64,000 bases of DNA, from NCBI GenBank assembly GCA_003020965.1, contig PXRL01000010.1, positions 143,916-207,915 of the forward strand, read 5' to 3'. Numbering within the stretch: the stretch's first letter is position 1; each line of letters opens with the position of its first letter. The notes beneath the pieces were generated by a model. The model did not search any database. It saw only the letters and a list, made by a program, of their open reading frames with translations, and was not told the DNA's origin. Source of the DNA: Halobacteriales archaeon QS_4_69_225. GTDB lineage: Archaea; Halobacteriota; Halobacteria; Halobacteriales; Haloarculaceae. The position numbers and the translations under genes are program-made. Positions 44,205 through 52,423 of this stretch are shown here, piece by piece.

Positions 44205-44993
44205 ATGGACCTGGGAATCGACGGCGACGCGGCACTGGTGACGGCCGGCACCGCCGGGCTCGGGCTGGCGAGCGCGGAGGCGCTGGCGCGGGCGGGCTGT
44301 GACGTCGCGGTCTGCGGCCGCGACGAGGAGCGACTCGCCGACGCCGAGCGGCGGCTGGAGTCGGCCGGCGACGGCGAGGTGCTCGGCGTGAGCGCCGACA
44401 TCACCGAAGGCGAGGAGATCGAGGGATTCGTCGGCGACGCCGTCCGGTCGTTCGGCGGGCTGGATCACGTCGTCACGAGCGCCGGCGGCCCGCCGTCGGG
44501 GTCGTTCCTCGAGATGGACGACGAGGACTGGTACCGAGCGTACGACCTACTGGTGATGAGCGTCGTCCGAACGGTCCGGGCGGCCCACCCGACGCTGGCC
44601 GACGACGGCGGCGGTACCGTCGTCTGCATCACCTCGCGGTCGGTGAGGGAGGTCATCGACGAGCTGGTGCTGTCGAACGCGGTGCGGCGGGGCGTCATCG
44701 GCCTGATGAAGACGCTCTCGCGGGAGTTCGCGCCGGCGGTGCGGGCGAACGCGGTGCTGCCGGGCGCCCACGAAACGGGCCGCATCGAGGAGCTGGTCGA
44801 GGACGCCGTCGAGCGGGGCGACGCCGAAACCTACGAGGCGGGGCTGGCCGACTGGGCCGACGGCATCCCCCTGGAGCGGGTCGGTGACCCGACCGAGCTG
44901 GGCGAGACCGTCGCCTGGCTCTCCAGCGAGCGCTCGTCGTACGTCAGCGGCGTCGCCGTGCCGGTCGACGGCGGGTCGACGAGGAGCGTCTAA
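44205..44993 (+). CDS. SDR-family protein with atypical active site
   Basis: 262 residues, Rossmann fold with the nucleotide loop TAGTAGLGLASAEALARAG and the C-terminal YVSGVAVPVDGG typical of 3-oxoacyl-ACP-reductase-like SDRs. The catalytic Ser region is CITSRSV, but the expected Tyr-X3-Lys is replaced by sequence around LSNAVRRGVIGLMK. It may be a noncanonical reductase or use other residues. A TATA-like CTTATATC lies about 28 bases before the ATG. Substrate unknown. Confidence 0.8.
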   Translation: MDLGIDGDAALVTAGTAGLGLASAEALARAGCDVAVCGRDEERLADAERRLESAGDGEVLGVSADITEGEEIEGFVGDAVRSFGGLDHVVTSAGGPPSGSFLEMDDEDWYRAYDLLVMSVVRTVRAAHPTLADDGGGTVVCITSRSVREVIDELVLSNAVRRGVIGLMKTLSREFAPAVRANAVLPGAHETGRIEELVEDAVERGDAETYEAGLADWADGIPLERVGDPTELGETVAWLSSERSSYVSGVAVPVDGGSTRSV

Positions 44994-45053
44994 CCGGTCC
45001 CGGTTCCGCGACTGTGTCACTTATTCGGCTTCAGCCGTATCATCAATCATCGG

Positions 45054-45827
45054 ATGTCGAACGGTGTTCTCGACTCCTTTCGAGAGTTTCTCGAAACGCA
45101 GCGCGCGCCGGAACGCGAGCTACTCGTGGTCAACTGGGACGGCCCCGAACAGGTCGAATCGCTCCTGCAACGGGCGTTCGGGTCGCTTTCGCTCGACCTC
45201 GAGCAGCGGCACCGGCCGGAGATGGGAGAGAACCTCGTCGTCCTCGTCGAGGACGGGACCGTCGTCGCTTCCTCGTCGCTGGAGGCGCTCCAGCGGGCGG
45301 TGCTGTTCGTCAACGTCGACCTCTACCGGACCGGGCTGAGCGGCATCGACCGGTACGAGGCGCCGGACGTGCTCACCGCGATGGACGAGATGCTGTTTTC
45401 CCTGCGGGGGTTTCCCGCCTCGACCAAGGAAAAGCTCCTGCTGGTCGTGATGTCGCGGTTCATCGAGAAACGGGCTCTCGAGGCCGGGCAGGGGCGGCTC
45501 GACGTCGCCTTCCAAGAGCTATCGCGGATGGAAGACGAGTACGGCACCGCGAAGGTCTACGAGCGACTGGCGAGAAGCGACCTCGAGGTGCACGTCTACG
45601 GCGTCCCGGACGCCGTCCCGGAGGTGGACGGGATCACGGTCCACGCCGGCGAGAGCGAGCGCTACCGGCGCTCGTGGTTCGTCGTCTTTCGGCCGCCGCC
45701 GGGAGAGGAACCGGCCGCCCTGCTGGCCATGGAGGCCGGTCCGAACGAGAACGAGTGGGACGCGATGTGGACGTACGACCGCGGCCGGGTCGGACGGCTC
45801 GGCGACATCGTCGAGAACGGCTTCTGA
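45054..45827 (+). CDS. DICT sensory-domain protein
   Basis: 257 residues without membrane segment. The conserved blocks LQRAFGSLSLDLEQ, LYRTGLSGIDRYE, FSLRGFPASTKEKLLLVVMS and RRSWFVVFRPP fit the haloarchaeal DICT (diguanylate-cyclase/two-component-associated) sensory family. No catalytic or DNA-binding domain is attached, so it probably acts as a stand-alone sensor or partner. Preceded by TATA-like CACTTATTCGG. Confidence 0.75.
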   Translation: MSNGVLDSFREFLETQRAPERELLVVNWDGPEQVESLLQRAFGSLSLDLEQRHRPEMGENLVVLVEDGTVVASSSLEALQRAVLFVNVDLYRTGLSGIDRYEAPDVLTAMDEMLFSLRGFPASTKEKLLLVVMSRFIEKRALEAGQGRLDVAFQELSRMEDEYGTAKVYERLARSDLEVHVYGVPDAVPEVDGITVHAGESERYRRSWFVVFRPPPGEEPAALLAMEAGPNENEWDAMWTYDRGRVGRLGDIVENGF

Positions 45828-45914
45828 AACGCGACGGCAGGCGGTCGACCGCGAACTCGGCGATCGACCCGATACCGACGGCGACGCCGGTGCCGACGGT
45901 GTCGCAGCCGGACG

Positions 45915-46199
45915 CTACCAGGTTTCGATGCAGCCCTCGCGGATGTCCTCGACGCAGCCCCGGCAGTCGCGGTGGTCGGCGTCGTAGCAGGCCGGACGGG
46001 CGGCCTCGTCCAGCGAGACGCTGCGCTTTTCGGCGTGTCGCCGGCAGACGATCTTCGCCCGTCCCTCCTCGTCGGTGGGTAGTCCCGTCTGCGCGGCCGT
46101 CCGGGCGTCGCTGTAGGCCCGCTTCGCCTCCTCGTACTGCTTGCCCGCCGAGTGCAGCTTCGTCCGGAGGAGCCGCTTGAGGCGACGTCGGTTGCTCAC
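45915..46199 (-). CDS. Small conserved haloarchaeal protein with cysteine cluster
   Basis: 94 residues from a GTG start (VSNRRRLKRLLRTKLHSAGK). A basic helical N-terminal half is followed by a cysteine-rich tail (VCRRHAEKR; PACYDADHRDCRGCVEDIRE; GCIETW) that could bind zinc. A longer in-frame start at 46274 adds a non-conserved-looking tail. Divergent from the RPA operon; function unknown. Confidence 0.6.
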   Translation of the reverse strand: MSNRRRLKRLLRTKLHSAGKQYEEAKRAYSDARTAAQTGLPTDEEGRAKIVCRRHAEKRSVSLDEAARPACYDADHRDCRGCVEDIREGCIETW

Positions 46200-46297
46200 G
46201 CCCGGCCGTACGGGCGCGACCCACAAAGAGCCGTCGGCCCGGTCCGTGACGAGGCCGGAGGTGTCCGCTCGCACGCAGTTTCACTTTCACCGTGCCA

Positions 46298-46319
46298 CCG
46301 ACGGTTTTTATACCGTCGG
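46298..46319. promoter_or_regulatory. TATA box inside a perfect inverted repeat, rpa operon
   Basis: CCGACGGT and ACCGTCGG flank TTTTAT, so the TATA-like sequence (about 46305-46313) sits in the centre of an eight-base-pair palindrome about 60 bases before the rpa start. It could be a repressor operator overlapping the core promoter. Confidence 0.5.
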
Positions 46320-46370
46320 GCGCCAACGAGCGTACGTCTCCCACCGAAAACACGCGGAGACGGAACACTC

Positions 46371-47297
46371 ATGACAGACCTGCGACAGCACGCGATCGAG
46401 GTACACGAACAGTTCTCCGACGAGCTCGACGTCGGCGTCGACGAGGTCGAAGAGCGGCTGGAGACGCTCGTTTCCGACTACCGGGTCCCGATCGAGGAGG
46501 CCCGCCGGAGCGTGATCTCGACGTATCTCGACGAGGCCGACATGGAGCGCGAACAGCTGAGCGACGGCGATCAGGCCGCCGAGGTCGCCGACATCGACGA
46601 GCCCGAGGAGTGGCTCGACCTGACCGCCAAGGTGGTCGAGCTGTGGGAGCCGCGCGCCGACTCCATCGCCCAGGTCGGCCTGCTCGGCGACGAGACCGGC
46701 ACCGTCAAGTTCACCAAGTGGGCAAAGAGCGACCTGTCCGAGCTCGACGAAGGAGCCGTCTACCGGCTCGGCAACCTCGTCACCGACGAGTACGAGGGTC
46801 GCTTCTCGGTGAAGCTCAACTCCACGACCACCATCGAGGAGGTCGACGAGGAGATCGAGGTCGGCGACGACGCCACCGAGGTCGAGGGCGCGATGGTCGA
46901 CATCCAGTCCGGTTCCGGGCTGATCAAGCGGTGTCCCGACGAGGACTGTACGCGCGTCCTCCAGAACGGCCGCTGTTCGGAACACGGCGAGGTCGACGGC
47001 GAGTTCGACCTCCGGATCAAGGGCGTCCTCGACGACGGCGGCGAGGTCCACGAGGTGATCTTCGACCAGGAGGCCACCGAGGCGCTGACCGGTATCGGTC
47101 TCGAGGAGGCCCAGGAAATGGCGAAGGACGCCCTCGACACGGAGGTCGTCGTCGAGGAGATGCGCGAGACCGTCCTGGGTCGGTACTACCGGGTTTCCGG
47201 GCCGACGCTCGGGCGGTACGTGCTCGCGAACGAGACGGAGACGCTCGAGGAGGCGCCCGACGCCGAGGGCGTGCTGATCAAAGCGAGGTCCCTGTGA
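46371..47297 (+). CDS. rpa3: Replication protein A, single-stranded DNA-binding (Rpa3-like)
   Basis: 308 residues. An N-terminal helical domain precedes one clear OB fold (about residues 80-165: DLTAKVVELWEP, GTVKFTKWAKSDL, YRLGNLVTDEYEGRFSVKL). A zinc-finger region (CPDEDC ... CSEHG) and a further OB-like strand set follow. Length, zinc finger and the coupled partner gene match the haloarchaeal Rpa3-RPA-associated protein pair. It protects single-stranded DNA during replication and repair. Confidence 0.85.
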   Translation: MTDLRQHAIEVHEQFSDELDVGVDEVEERLETLVSDYRVPIEEARRSVISTYLDEADMEREQLSDGDQAAEVADIDEPEEWLDLTAKVVELWEPRADSIAQVGLLGDETGTVKFTKWAKSDLSELDEGAVYRLGNLVTDEYEGRFSVKLNSTTTIEEVDEEIEVGDDATEVEGAMVDIQSGSGLIKRCPDEDCTRVLQNGRCSEHGEVDGEFDLRIKGVLDDGGEVHEVIFDQEATEALTGIGLEEAQEMAKDALDTEVVVEEMRETVLGRYYRVSGPTLGRYVLANETETLEEAPDAEGVLIKARSL

Positions 47298-47914
47298 TGA
47301 GCGAGTCCGCACCCAGCCGCGAGGTCGCCCGACGCGCCTTCGCGGCCGAGTTCAACGACGCATCGTACACGTTCAAGGAGTCCGACGACGAGCGCGCGCC
47401 CCTCTACGCGCTGCTGCCGACGGGCGCGCGGGCCAACCGCGTGTACGTCGTCGGGACGCTCACCGAGACGGAGGACGTCGGCGAGGACTCGGAGTACTGG
47501 CGAGGACGGGTCGTCGACCCCACCGGGACGTTCTTCAGCTACGCCGGCCAGTACCAGCCGGAGGCCGCCTCGGCGCTCCGGGAGACGGAGACGCCGGCCT
47601 ACGTCGCCGTCGTCGGCAAGCCCCGCACCTTCGAGACCGACGAGGGCGACACGAACGTCTCGCTGCGGCCCGAGTCGATCACGATCGTCGACGCCGCGAC
47701 CCGGGACCGGTGGGTCGTCGAGACCGCCGACCGCACCCTCGGGCGCATCGAGGCGTTCGACGGAGCGGCGTCGGAAGGCGGCGAAGCCGCCGCACCCGAC
47801 GAGTACGCGACGATGGCCGAAACGCAGTACGACTCCGACCTGTCGGTGTACCGCGACCAGGTCATCGCGGCGCTGGAGGACCTCGAGGAAACCGAGGTCA
47901 CCGCCGAGGCGTAG
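47297..47914 (+). CDS. rpap3: RPA-associated protein
   Basis: 205 residues (COG3390 type), beginning MSESAPSREVARRAFAAEFN. One OB-like domain (RANRVYVVGTLTETEDV, RGRVVDPTGTFFSYAGQYQP) is followed by a helical tail. The start overlaps the rpa stop by one base (TGATG), as expected for proteins acting together. A Gly/Glu/Ala-rich linker at 47769-47800 contains the palindrome GGCGGCGAAGCCGCC. Confidence 0.83.
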   Translation: MSESAPSREVARRAFAAEFNDASYTFKESDDERAPLYALLPTGARANRVYVVGTLTETEDVGEDSEYWRGRVVDPTGTFFSYAGQYQPEAASALRETETPAYVAVVGKPRTFETDEGDTNVSLRPESITIVDAATRDRWVVETADRTLGRIEAFDGAASEGGEAAAPDEYATMAETQYDSDLSVYRDQVIAALEDLEETEVTAEA

Positions 47915-48015
47915 CGGCCGACGGTCGGCCGACGATCGACCGTCGAGCGGCCGCCGGGCGGCATGCGCCCGTCTGACGAACGTTTATCCGTGTGGGCCGG
48001 TCAGTTCGGCGTAGA

Positions 48016-48438
48016 ATGGGCAACAAGAACAAGACCATCTCCTTTCGGGTCAACGAGGAGGCCTTCGAGACCCTCAGGGAGATCGCCGAGGAGCGGGACA
48101 TCTCGCTTTCGGCGGTGTTCCGCGACTACGTGGACACGCTGGTCGCCCACGACGGCCAGGTCCGGGTCGTCCCGGAGCACGAACTGAAAAGCGGCAGCGC
48201 CACCGAGGCCGCCTCGCCGACCGAGAGCTTCCCGCCGAAGGTCGAGGTGCCGAAGAGCTTCGTCCGCGAACACGAGCGGCTCGAACTCGAAGCCGAGCAC
48301 CTCCGCGAACAGCTCGAGGAGTACAAGCAGTACGTCACCCGTCTCAGCCAGGAGATCGAAGAACGGGAAACCGAGGACATCGTCCAGCTCGAGGAGCTCG
48401 ACGAGGAGGCCGAAGAGGAGCCGTTCCGGCTCGGCTAG
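48016..48438 (+). CDS. Ribbon-helix-helix protein with coiled-coil tail
   Basis: 140 residues from the ATG at 48016 (MGNKNKTISFRVNEEAFETL). Residues 6-50 fit a CopG/Arc-type ribbon-helix-helix (ISFRV strand, two helices). A Pro-containing linker precedes a 45-residue acidic coiled coil (EHERLELEAEHLREQLEEYK). Likely a dimeric DNA-binding regulator. It converges with the next gene, with a four-base overlap. Confidence 0.75.
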   Translation: MGNKNKTISFRVNEEAFETLREIAEERDISLSAVFRDYVDTLVAHDGQVRVVPEHELKSGSATEAASPTESFPPKVEVPKSFVREHERLELEAEHLREQLEEYKQYVTRLSQEIEERETEDIVQLEELDEEAEEEPFRLG

Positions 48439-48884
48439 GTCAGCTCGCGTCGCTTCCGTCGTATCTCGTCGGCCGTCTCCCGCCCGTCGACGTCGGCCAG
48501 CCGCTCGGCCGCCTCCAGCGTCCGGACCGAATCGTCGAGAAACGAGAGCACGTCGCCGGGGTAGGCGTACAGCATGTAGTCGTCGCCCATCACGTCGACG
48601 ATGGCGTCGGGCCCGAGCCCCTGGGCCCGCAGCTCCAACAGGTAGGCGACGAACTTCCGCTGGGGGTGACCGCAGTGCGGCCGCGCCTGGCAGTCGCAGT
48701 CGAGGAAGTCCTCGACGAACTCCAGAACGCGCTCGCGGGAGGCCTCGTCGAGCTTCGCGAGGCCGTCGCCGGTGAACAGCACGTCCAGCGTCGCCCCCGA
48801 GAAGGCGCTCTTCGGGAACGACGCGTCCAACTGGGAGGCCAACTGGCGGTGGTTTTTGACGTATATCTTGTCGGTGATGGCCAC
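48435..48884 (-). CDS. Conserved haloarchaeal protein of unknown function
   Basis: 149 residues, all-alpha in appearance, starting MAITDKIYVKNHRQLASQLD. A central cysteine/histidine group (DCDCQARPHCGHPQRKF) might bind a metal. Strong conservation of LRAQGLGPDAIVDVMGDDYM is expected from similar proteins I recall in other haloarchaea, but I cannot name a function. Confidence 0.65.
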   Translation of the reverse strand: MAITDKIYVKNHRQLASQLDASFPKSAFSGATLDVLFTGDGLAKLDEASRERVLEFVEDFLDCDCQARPHCGHPQRKFVAYLLELRAQGLGPDAIVDVMGDDYMLYAYPGDVLSFLDDSVRTLEAAERLADVDGRETADEIRRKRRELT

Positions 48885-48960
48885 GTTACCGGTCGTACTC
48901 GATCGGTGGGCAAAAACCCACGGACCGGCGTGCGACCGGAATACACGAGGGGAGTCGAAA

Positions 48961-48970
48961 CGTATTTTAG
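48961..48970 (+). promoter_or_regulatory. Probable promoter of tRNA-His
   Basis: CGTATTTTAG lies about 30 bases upstream of the mature tRNA 5' end. A second AT-rich stretch, TTACTTATAG (48981-48990), is too close to be the main TATA box unless the leader is absent. Confidence 0.4.
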
Positions 48971-48996
48971 TTCCACATGATTACTTATAGATGCGT

Positions 48997-49068
48997 GTCC
49001 GGGCTGGGGTAGTGGCATCCTGTAGCCCTGTGGCGGCTAAGACGCGGATTCGATCTCCGCGCCCGGAC
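48997..49068 (+). tRNA. tRNA-His (GTG anticodon)
   Basis: The cloverleaf folds by eye: acceptor TCCGGGC with GCCCGGA, preceded by G at -1 opposite C73, the identity feature of tRNA-His. The T-arm is GCGGA-TTCGATC-TCCGC and the anticodon arm TAGCC-CTGTGGC-GGCTA, with anticodon GTG at 49030-49032. The D-stem has one mismatch. CCA is not encoded. An HNH endonuclease gene follows 85 bases downstream. Confidence 0.92.
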
Positions 49069-49153
49069 TGATAATAATTCTTACATGAATCTCGCTGGTA
49101 GTGAGACGCTCTGCGGCCGAGATTTTTAATCGTAAGAGGCTGAAGTAACAGGT

Positions 49154-49951
49154 ATGGTCGACTGTCCAACATGTGGTGAGTCCTTCGATTCCAGCCGCGG
49201 GCTCGGCGTACACCACAGCGCCGTCCACGACGAGCTGCTCCCGAACCGGGAATGTGCTCGGTGCGGAACCGAATTCCACAGCGAGCACGAAAAGAAGTAC
49301 TGTTCGGAGGAGTGTCGAGACGAAGCGGTCTCCTTCGAAGGAGAGAATAACCCGAACTACAGCGGTGGGAAAGACACCACCGAGTGTGAAATCTGCGGTT
49401 CGACGTTCGATTACTACCCGTCGGAAAAGCCGGGACTCTACTGCAGCACGTGTGTCGAAGAGGAAGAGTGGCGATACACGCCAGACGTGGAAGGAAAGAA
49501 CCACCCTCGCTGGTCCGGTGGCGAGCGGGAACTCGAATGTAAAGAATGTGGTGCTACGTTCACTCGTCGTCGGAGTTTCTCCGATAGTGACCACGTCTTC
49601 TGCAGCGACGAGTGCCAATACGCGTGGCTCTCGGAGGCGTTCACCGGCGAGGGACACCCGAACTGGGAGGGCGGTACCGAGGCCAACTACGGCCGGGGAT
49701 GGAACCGAATCCGGCGGCAGGCCCTCGAGCGTGACGACCACGAGTGCGTCATCTGCGGGACGGGCCGGGAGGACCTCGGCCGGAACCCGGACGTCCATCA
49801 CATCGTGCCGGTCCGGGCGTTCGTGGAGACGCCGGCGACCGCCGAGACCGACGCCCACTACCTCGAGAACGTCGTCTCGCTGTGTCCCGCCTGCCATCGC
49901 AAGGCGGAGTTCGGATACGTCGCCCGAGAGCGTCTGGAGGCGGCGGTGTGA
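49154..49951 (+). CDS. HNH endonuclease with several zinc fingers
   Basis: 265 residues. The N-terminus is a C2H2-like finger (CPTCGESF ... HHSAVH), followed by three treble-clef-like cysteine clusters (CARCG ... CSEEC; CEICG ... CSTC; CKECG ... CSDEC). Short repeats NNPNYSGGK, NHPRWSGGE and GHPNWEGG resemble DNA-contacting modules of intron endonucleases. The C-terminal HNH site is complete (CVICG, DVHHIVPV, ENVVSLCPACH). Codon use is less GC-rich than neighbours. Location next to a tRNA gene suggests a mobile or free-standing homing endonuclease. Confidence 0.82.
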   Translation: MVDCPTCGESFDSSRGLGVHHSAVHDELLPNRECARCGTEFHSEHEKKYCSEECRDEAVSFEGENNPNYSGGKDTTECEICGSTFDYYPSEKPGLYCSTCVEEEEWRYTPDVEGKNHPRWSGGERELECKECGATFTRRRSFSDSDHVFCSDECQYAWLSEAFTGEGHPNWEGGTEANYGRGWNRIRRQALERDDHECVICGTGREDLGRNPDVHHIVPVRAFVETPATAETDAHYLENVVSLCPACHRKAEFGYVARERLEAAV

Positions 49952-50348
49952 TCCGGCCGACCCGGCCTCGGTCGACCGGTCGTTCGTCGAGAGCGACCTC
50001 GCGCTGGCGGCCGTCGAGCGAACGCCGAGGCGGTGGTCGACGAGTACCCGTGCCTCCCGGCGGCGATCGCTATCGGCATTCCGCGGCGACGCATGTGTCG
50101 AACGCCCGGCCGTAGAGCCCGCGCGTCTCGGGGCGTATCGGCGAGCGATACACACGCAAATTTTACTACGGAATCTCCGCGGAACCAGGAGAATGTTTAA
50201 TGTAGCAGGAGGGCGAGTATAGGGCTGAGCAGCCATATCGGGGGGACGGCAAGGGGGGCCACGCAACGACCCCCGCCGAAGTGGGGGGATGGGAAAAAAA
50301 GACGAACTCCCGCGGCCGCACGTCCGATGTGAGGCTGCCAAGACAACC
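49952..50348. other. Intergenic region and leader of pilin 1
   Basis: 397 bases without a convincing gene. AT-rich CAAATTTTACTAC (about 50157-50169) and TGTTTAATGTAG (about 50191-50202) are promoter candidates. Between the second and the ATG lie about 145 bases, including G/C-run structures (GGGGGGCC, GACCCCCGCC, GTGGGGGGATGGG) that could pair. This long leader contrasts with the leaderless genes around it. Confidence 0.5.
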
Positions 50349-50789
50349 ATGAAACTACGCAAACTCTTCGCGGGCGACGACGCGGTATCGCCGGTCATCG
50401 GGGTCATCCTGATGGTCGCAATCACCGTCATCCTCGCGGCCGTCATCGGCACCTTCGTTCTGAGTCTCGGGAGCGATCTTCAGAATAATCCGCCTAACGC
50501 CCAGTTTACATTTAGTCAGGAGGATAATGGGAATCTCACGATGACACACGACGGCGGTGACTCTGTTGATGTCGAGAAAATGAGTGTAACCTACGATGGC
50601 AGTGACGACCTCAGCTGTCAAACGAACGGGGCTGCCAACGACGAGTGGAGCGGTGGTGATGCTGAACTGACCGCAGGTGATTCCTGTACTCTCGCCAACG
50701 GTAAACTCACCGAGGGCGACACCATCCGCATCACCTGGGAGTCCGACGACGGCGGCACCTCGGCGACGCTCGCCAGATACGAGTACTGA
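50349..50789 (+). CDS. Type IV pilin (PilA-like), copy 1
   Basis: 146 residues. The N-terminus MKLRKLFAGDDAVSPVIGVI is an archaeal prepilin signal followed by the H-domain conserved in Haloferax PilA pilins (VSPVIGVILMVAITVILAAV). Prepilin peptidase should cut just before DDAVSP. The head domain is 105 acidic residues with two cysteines (LSCQTN, DSCTLA). Nearly the same N- and C-terminal DNA occurs in the next pilin. Likely function: adhesion pili. Confidence 0.85.
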   Translation: MKLRKLFAGDDAVSPVIGVILMVAITVILAAVIGTFVLSLGSDLQNNPPNAQFTFSQEDNGNLTMTHDGGDSVDVEKMSVTYDGSDDLSCQTNGAANDEWSGGDAELTAGDSCTLANGKLTEGDTIRITWESDDGGTSATLARYEY

Positions 50790-51166
50790 ACCTTGGTCGC
50801 TCCCGTTGGTCACCTTGCGGTACTAGTATTGGCATTCGAACCGAGGGTATTATGACCCTGCTCGGGTCGCGTTGATCGTCGGGCCGCTCCCGCGTCGTAC
50901 TGCGCACGTATTCAATGTGTCCCGCACCGGCCAATAACCGGTACGGCCCGCAGAGCGATTTCGATCCGTAAAATTACCGAGTATCGAGAACGCAATCGAG
51001 CCGTGAAATCGGTGGAATGGTTAATATACCGGCAATCGTCCCTGGAGGCGTTGGCAGTTTACATCGGAGGGACGGCGTGGGACGCCTACGGCCACCGGCG
51101 GACGGTCGCCGACGGTCTCAAACGGGCACCCGCGGCCGCTTTCGACGAGGAACTGCTGGCACGATC
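50790..51166. other. Intergenic region and leader of pilin 2
   Basis: 377 bases without a convincing gene. The first 25 bases after the pilin 1 stop match those after the pilin 2 stop (GTCGCTCCCGTTG). A good TATA box GGTTAATATACC (about 51018-51029) lies about 140 bases before the pilin 2 ATG, giving another long leader with repeated GGAGG/GGGACG words. Confidence 0.5.
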
Positions 51167-51619
51167 ATGAAACTGAACGAACTCTTCGCGGACGACGACG
51201 CGGTATCGCCGGTCATCGGGGTCATCCTGATGGTCGCAATCACAGTCATCCTCGCAGCCGTCATCGGCACCTTCGTCCTGGGCCTCGGCGGCCAGGTCCA
51301 GAATAATGCTCCAAGTGCACAGTTCACGTTCAATGAGGAGGATAATGGGGCTCTCACGATGACACACGACGGGGGCCAATCTGTCTCGACATCGAATATT
51401 GAGGTTACCAATGACGATTCCAGTAAAACCTACGTGAGTGACGGTATCTGTCAGAATAACTCATACCCTGGGGGCGAGAACTGGACCTCAGCCGAACTCT
51501 CGGCGGGAGACGCCTGCACCATCCCGACCGGAGAAATTGACGATGGTGATACGGTCCGCATCACCTGGGAGTCCGACGAGGGCGGCACCTCGGCGACACT
51601 CACTGACTACGAATACTAA
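51167..51619 (+). CDS. Type IV pilin (PilA-like), copy 2
   Basis: 150 residues, starting MKLNELFADDDAVSPVIGVI. The H-domain is identical in protein to copy 1 and almost identical in DNA (about 90 bases with only a few, mostly synonymous, differences). A second conserved block around EEDNGALTMTHDGG and the last 24 residues (TVRITWESDEGGTSATLTDY) also match, while the central head differs. ATG at 51167 is the pilin start; the frame is open upstream but unrelated. Confidence 0.85.
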   Translation: MKLNELFADDDAVSPVIGVILMVAITVILAAVIGTFVLGLGGQVQNNAPSAQFTFNEEDNGALTMTHDGGQSVSTSNIEVTNDDSSKTYVSDGICQNNSYPGGENWTSAELSAGDACTIPTGEIDDGDTVRITWESDEGGTSATLTDYEY

Positions 51620-51780
51620 ACTCAGTCGCTCCCGTTGACCACCCCAGCGCCGGCCACCGCGTCGGCACGGCCGCAGCTTCACCCTTCGGGGTGGGGCGGA
51701 ACAGCGTATCGCCGACAGTAATTTTTTCGCCGACAAATCGCGCCCGTAGATTGGAGTATCTCGGGCATAAACGGACGTAT

Positions 51781-52191
51781 ATGTCCGAGCCGTCTCTCGT
51801 CCGCCGCGGGACCGACGTTGAGTACAAGACCGTCGACGCCGCCGAGGGGCTCCGGAAGGGCGTCCTCGTCGGCCTCGATGACGGCGACGGCAACCTCGCA
51901 ATCCGGCGGTTCGAGCTCGAACCGGGCGCCGAGGTGCCGAGACACACCAACGAAATCGAACACGAACAGTACGTCTTGGAGGGCGAGTACGTCGTCGGCA
52001 TCGGCGAGACGTCGGAGGGGCCTCGGACGGACAGCGAGGCCAAAAGCGGCGAGGAGTACACCGTCAGTGCGGGCGACGCCGTACACGTCCCGGCGGGGGC
52101 GGTCCACTGGTATCGCAATCCGGGCGACGAACCGGGGGCGTTCCTCTGTGCGGTGCCGGCCGGCGACGACGAGATACGCGTCGTCGAGTGA
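51781..52191 (+). CDS. Cupin-domain protein
   Basis: 136 residues forming a single beta-barrel. Cupin motif 1 is PRHTNEIEHEQYVLEGEYVV, giving possible His/His/Glu metal ligands; motif 2 is AGDAVHVPAGAVHWYRN. Small metal-binding cupins act as isomerases, dioxygenases or sugar binders; the substrate cannot be assigned. The start codon lies inside a near-palindrome, CGGACGTATATGTCCG. Confidence 0.82.
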   Translation: MSEPSLVRRGTDVEYKTVDAAEGLRKGVLVGLDDGDGNLAIRRFELEPGAEVPRHTNEIEHEQYVLEGEYVVGIGETSEGPRTDSEAKSGEEYTVSAGDAVHVPAGAVHWYRNPGDEPGAFLCAVPAGDDEIRVVE

Positions 52192-52277
52192 GCCAGCGGG
52201 ACGCGGGGCCGTGCGGTGTCGGTGGGGCACTGTTTAGTTACGACCAGATGCGGTGCGAATGGGGTGGACAAGATCTC

Positions 52278-52382
52278 GGAAGCCCCTGCGCTCTCGGCGG
52301 CTGCGACTTGCTGCGGTCCTCGGACTACGTCCTGCGGTCCTTGCGTCGTCTCGCTCGCCGAGAGCGCAGCCCCTTCCAGTCC
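52278..52382. repeat. Inverted-repeat element, copy 2
   Basis: Begins GGAAGCCCC; arms TGCGCTCTCGGCG (52287-52299) and CGCCGAGAGCGCA (52357-52369) are perfect inverted repeats. It shares GAAGCCC, GCGCTCTCG and GCCGAGAGCGC with copy 1 at 43115-43220. It lies just upstream of the helicase promoter. Confidence 0.55.
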
Positions 52383-52423
52383 CGCCCAGCGGTGGATTTT
52401 CGGCCAGCATCGCTTAATTAAAT

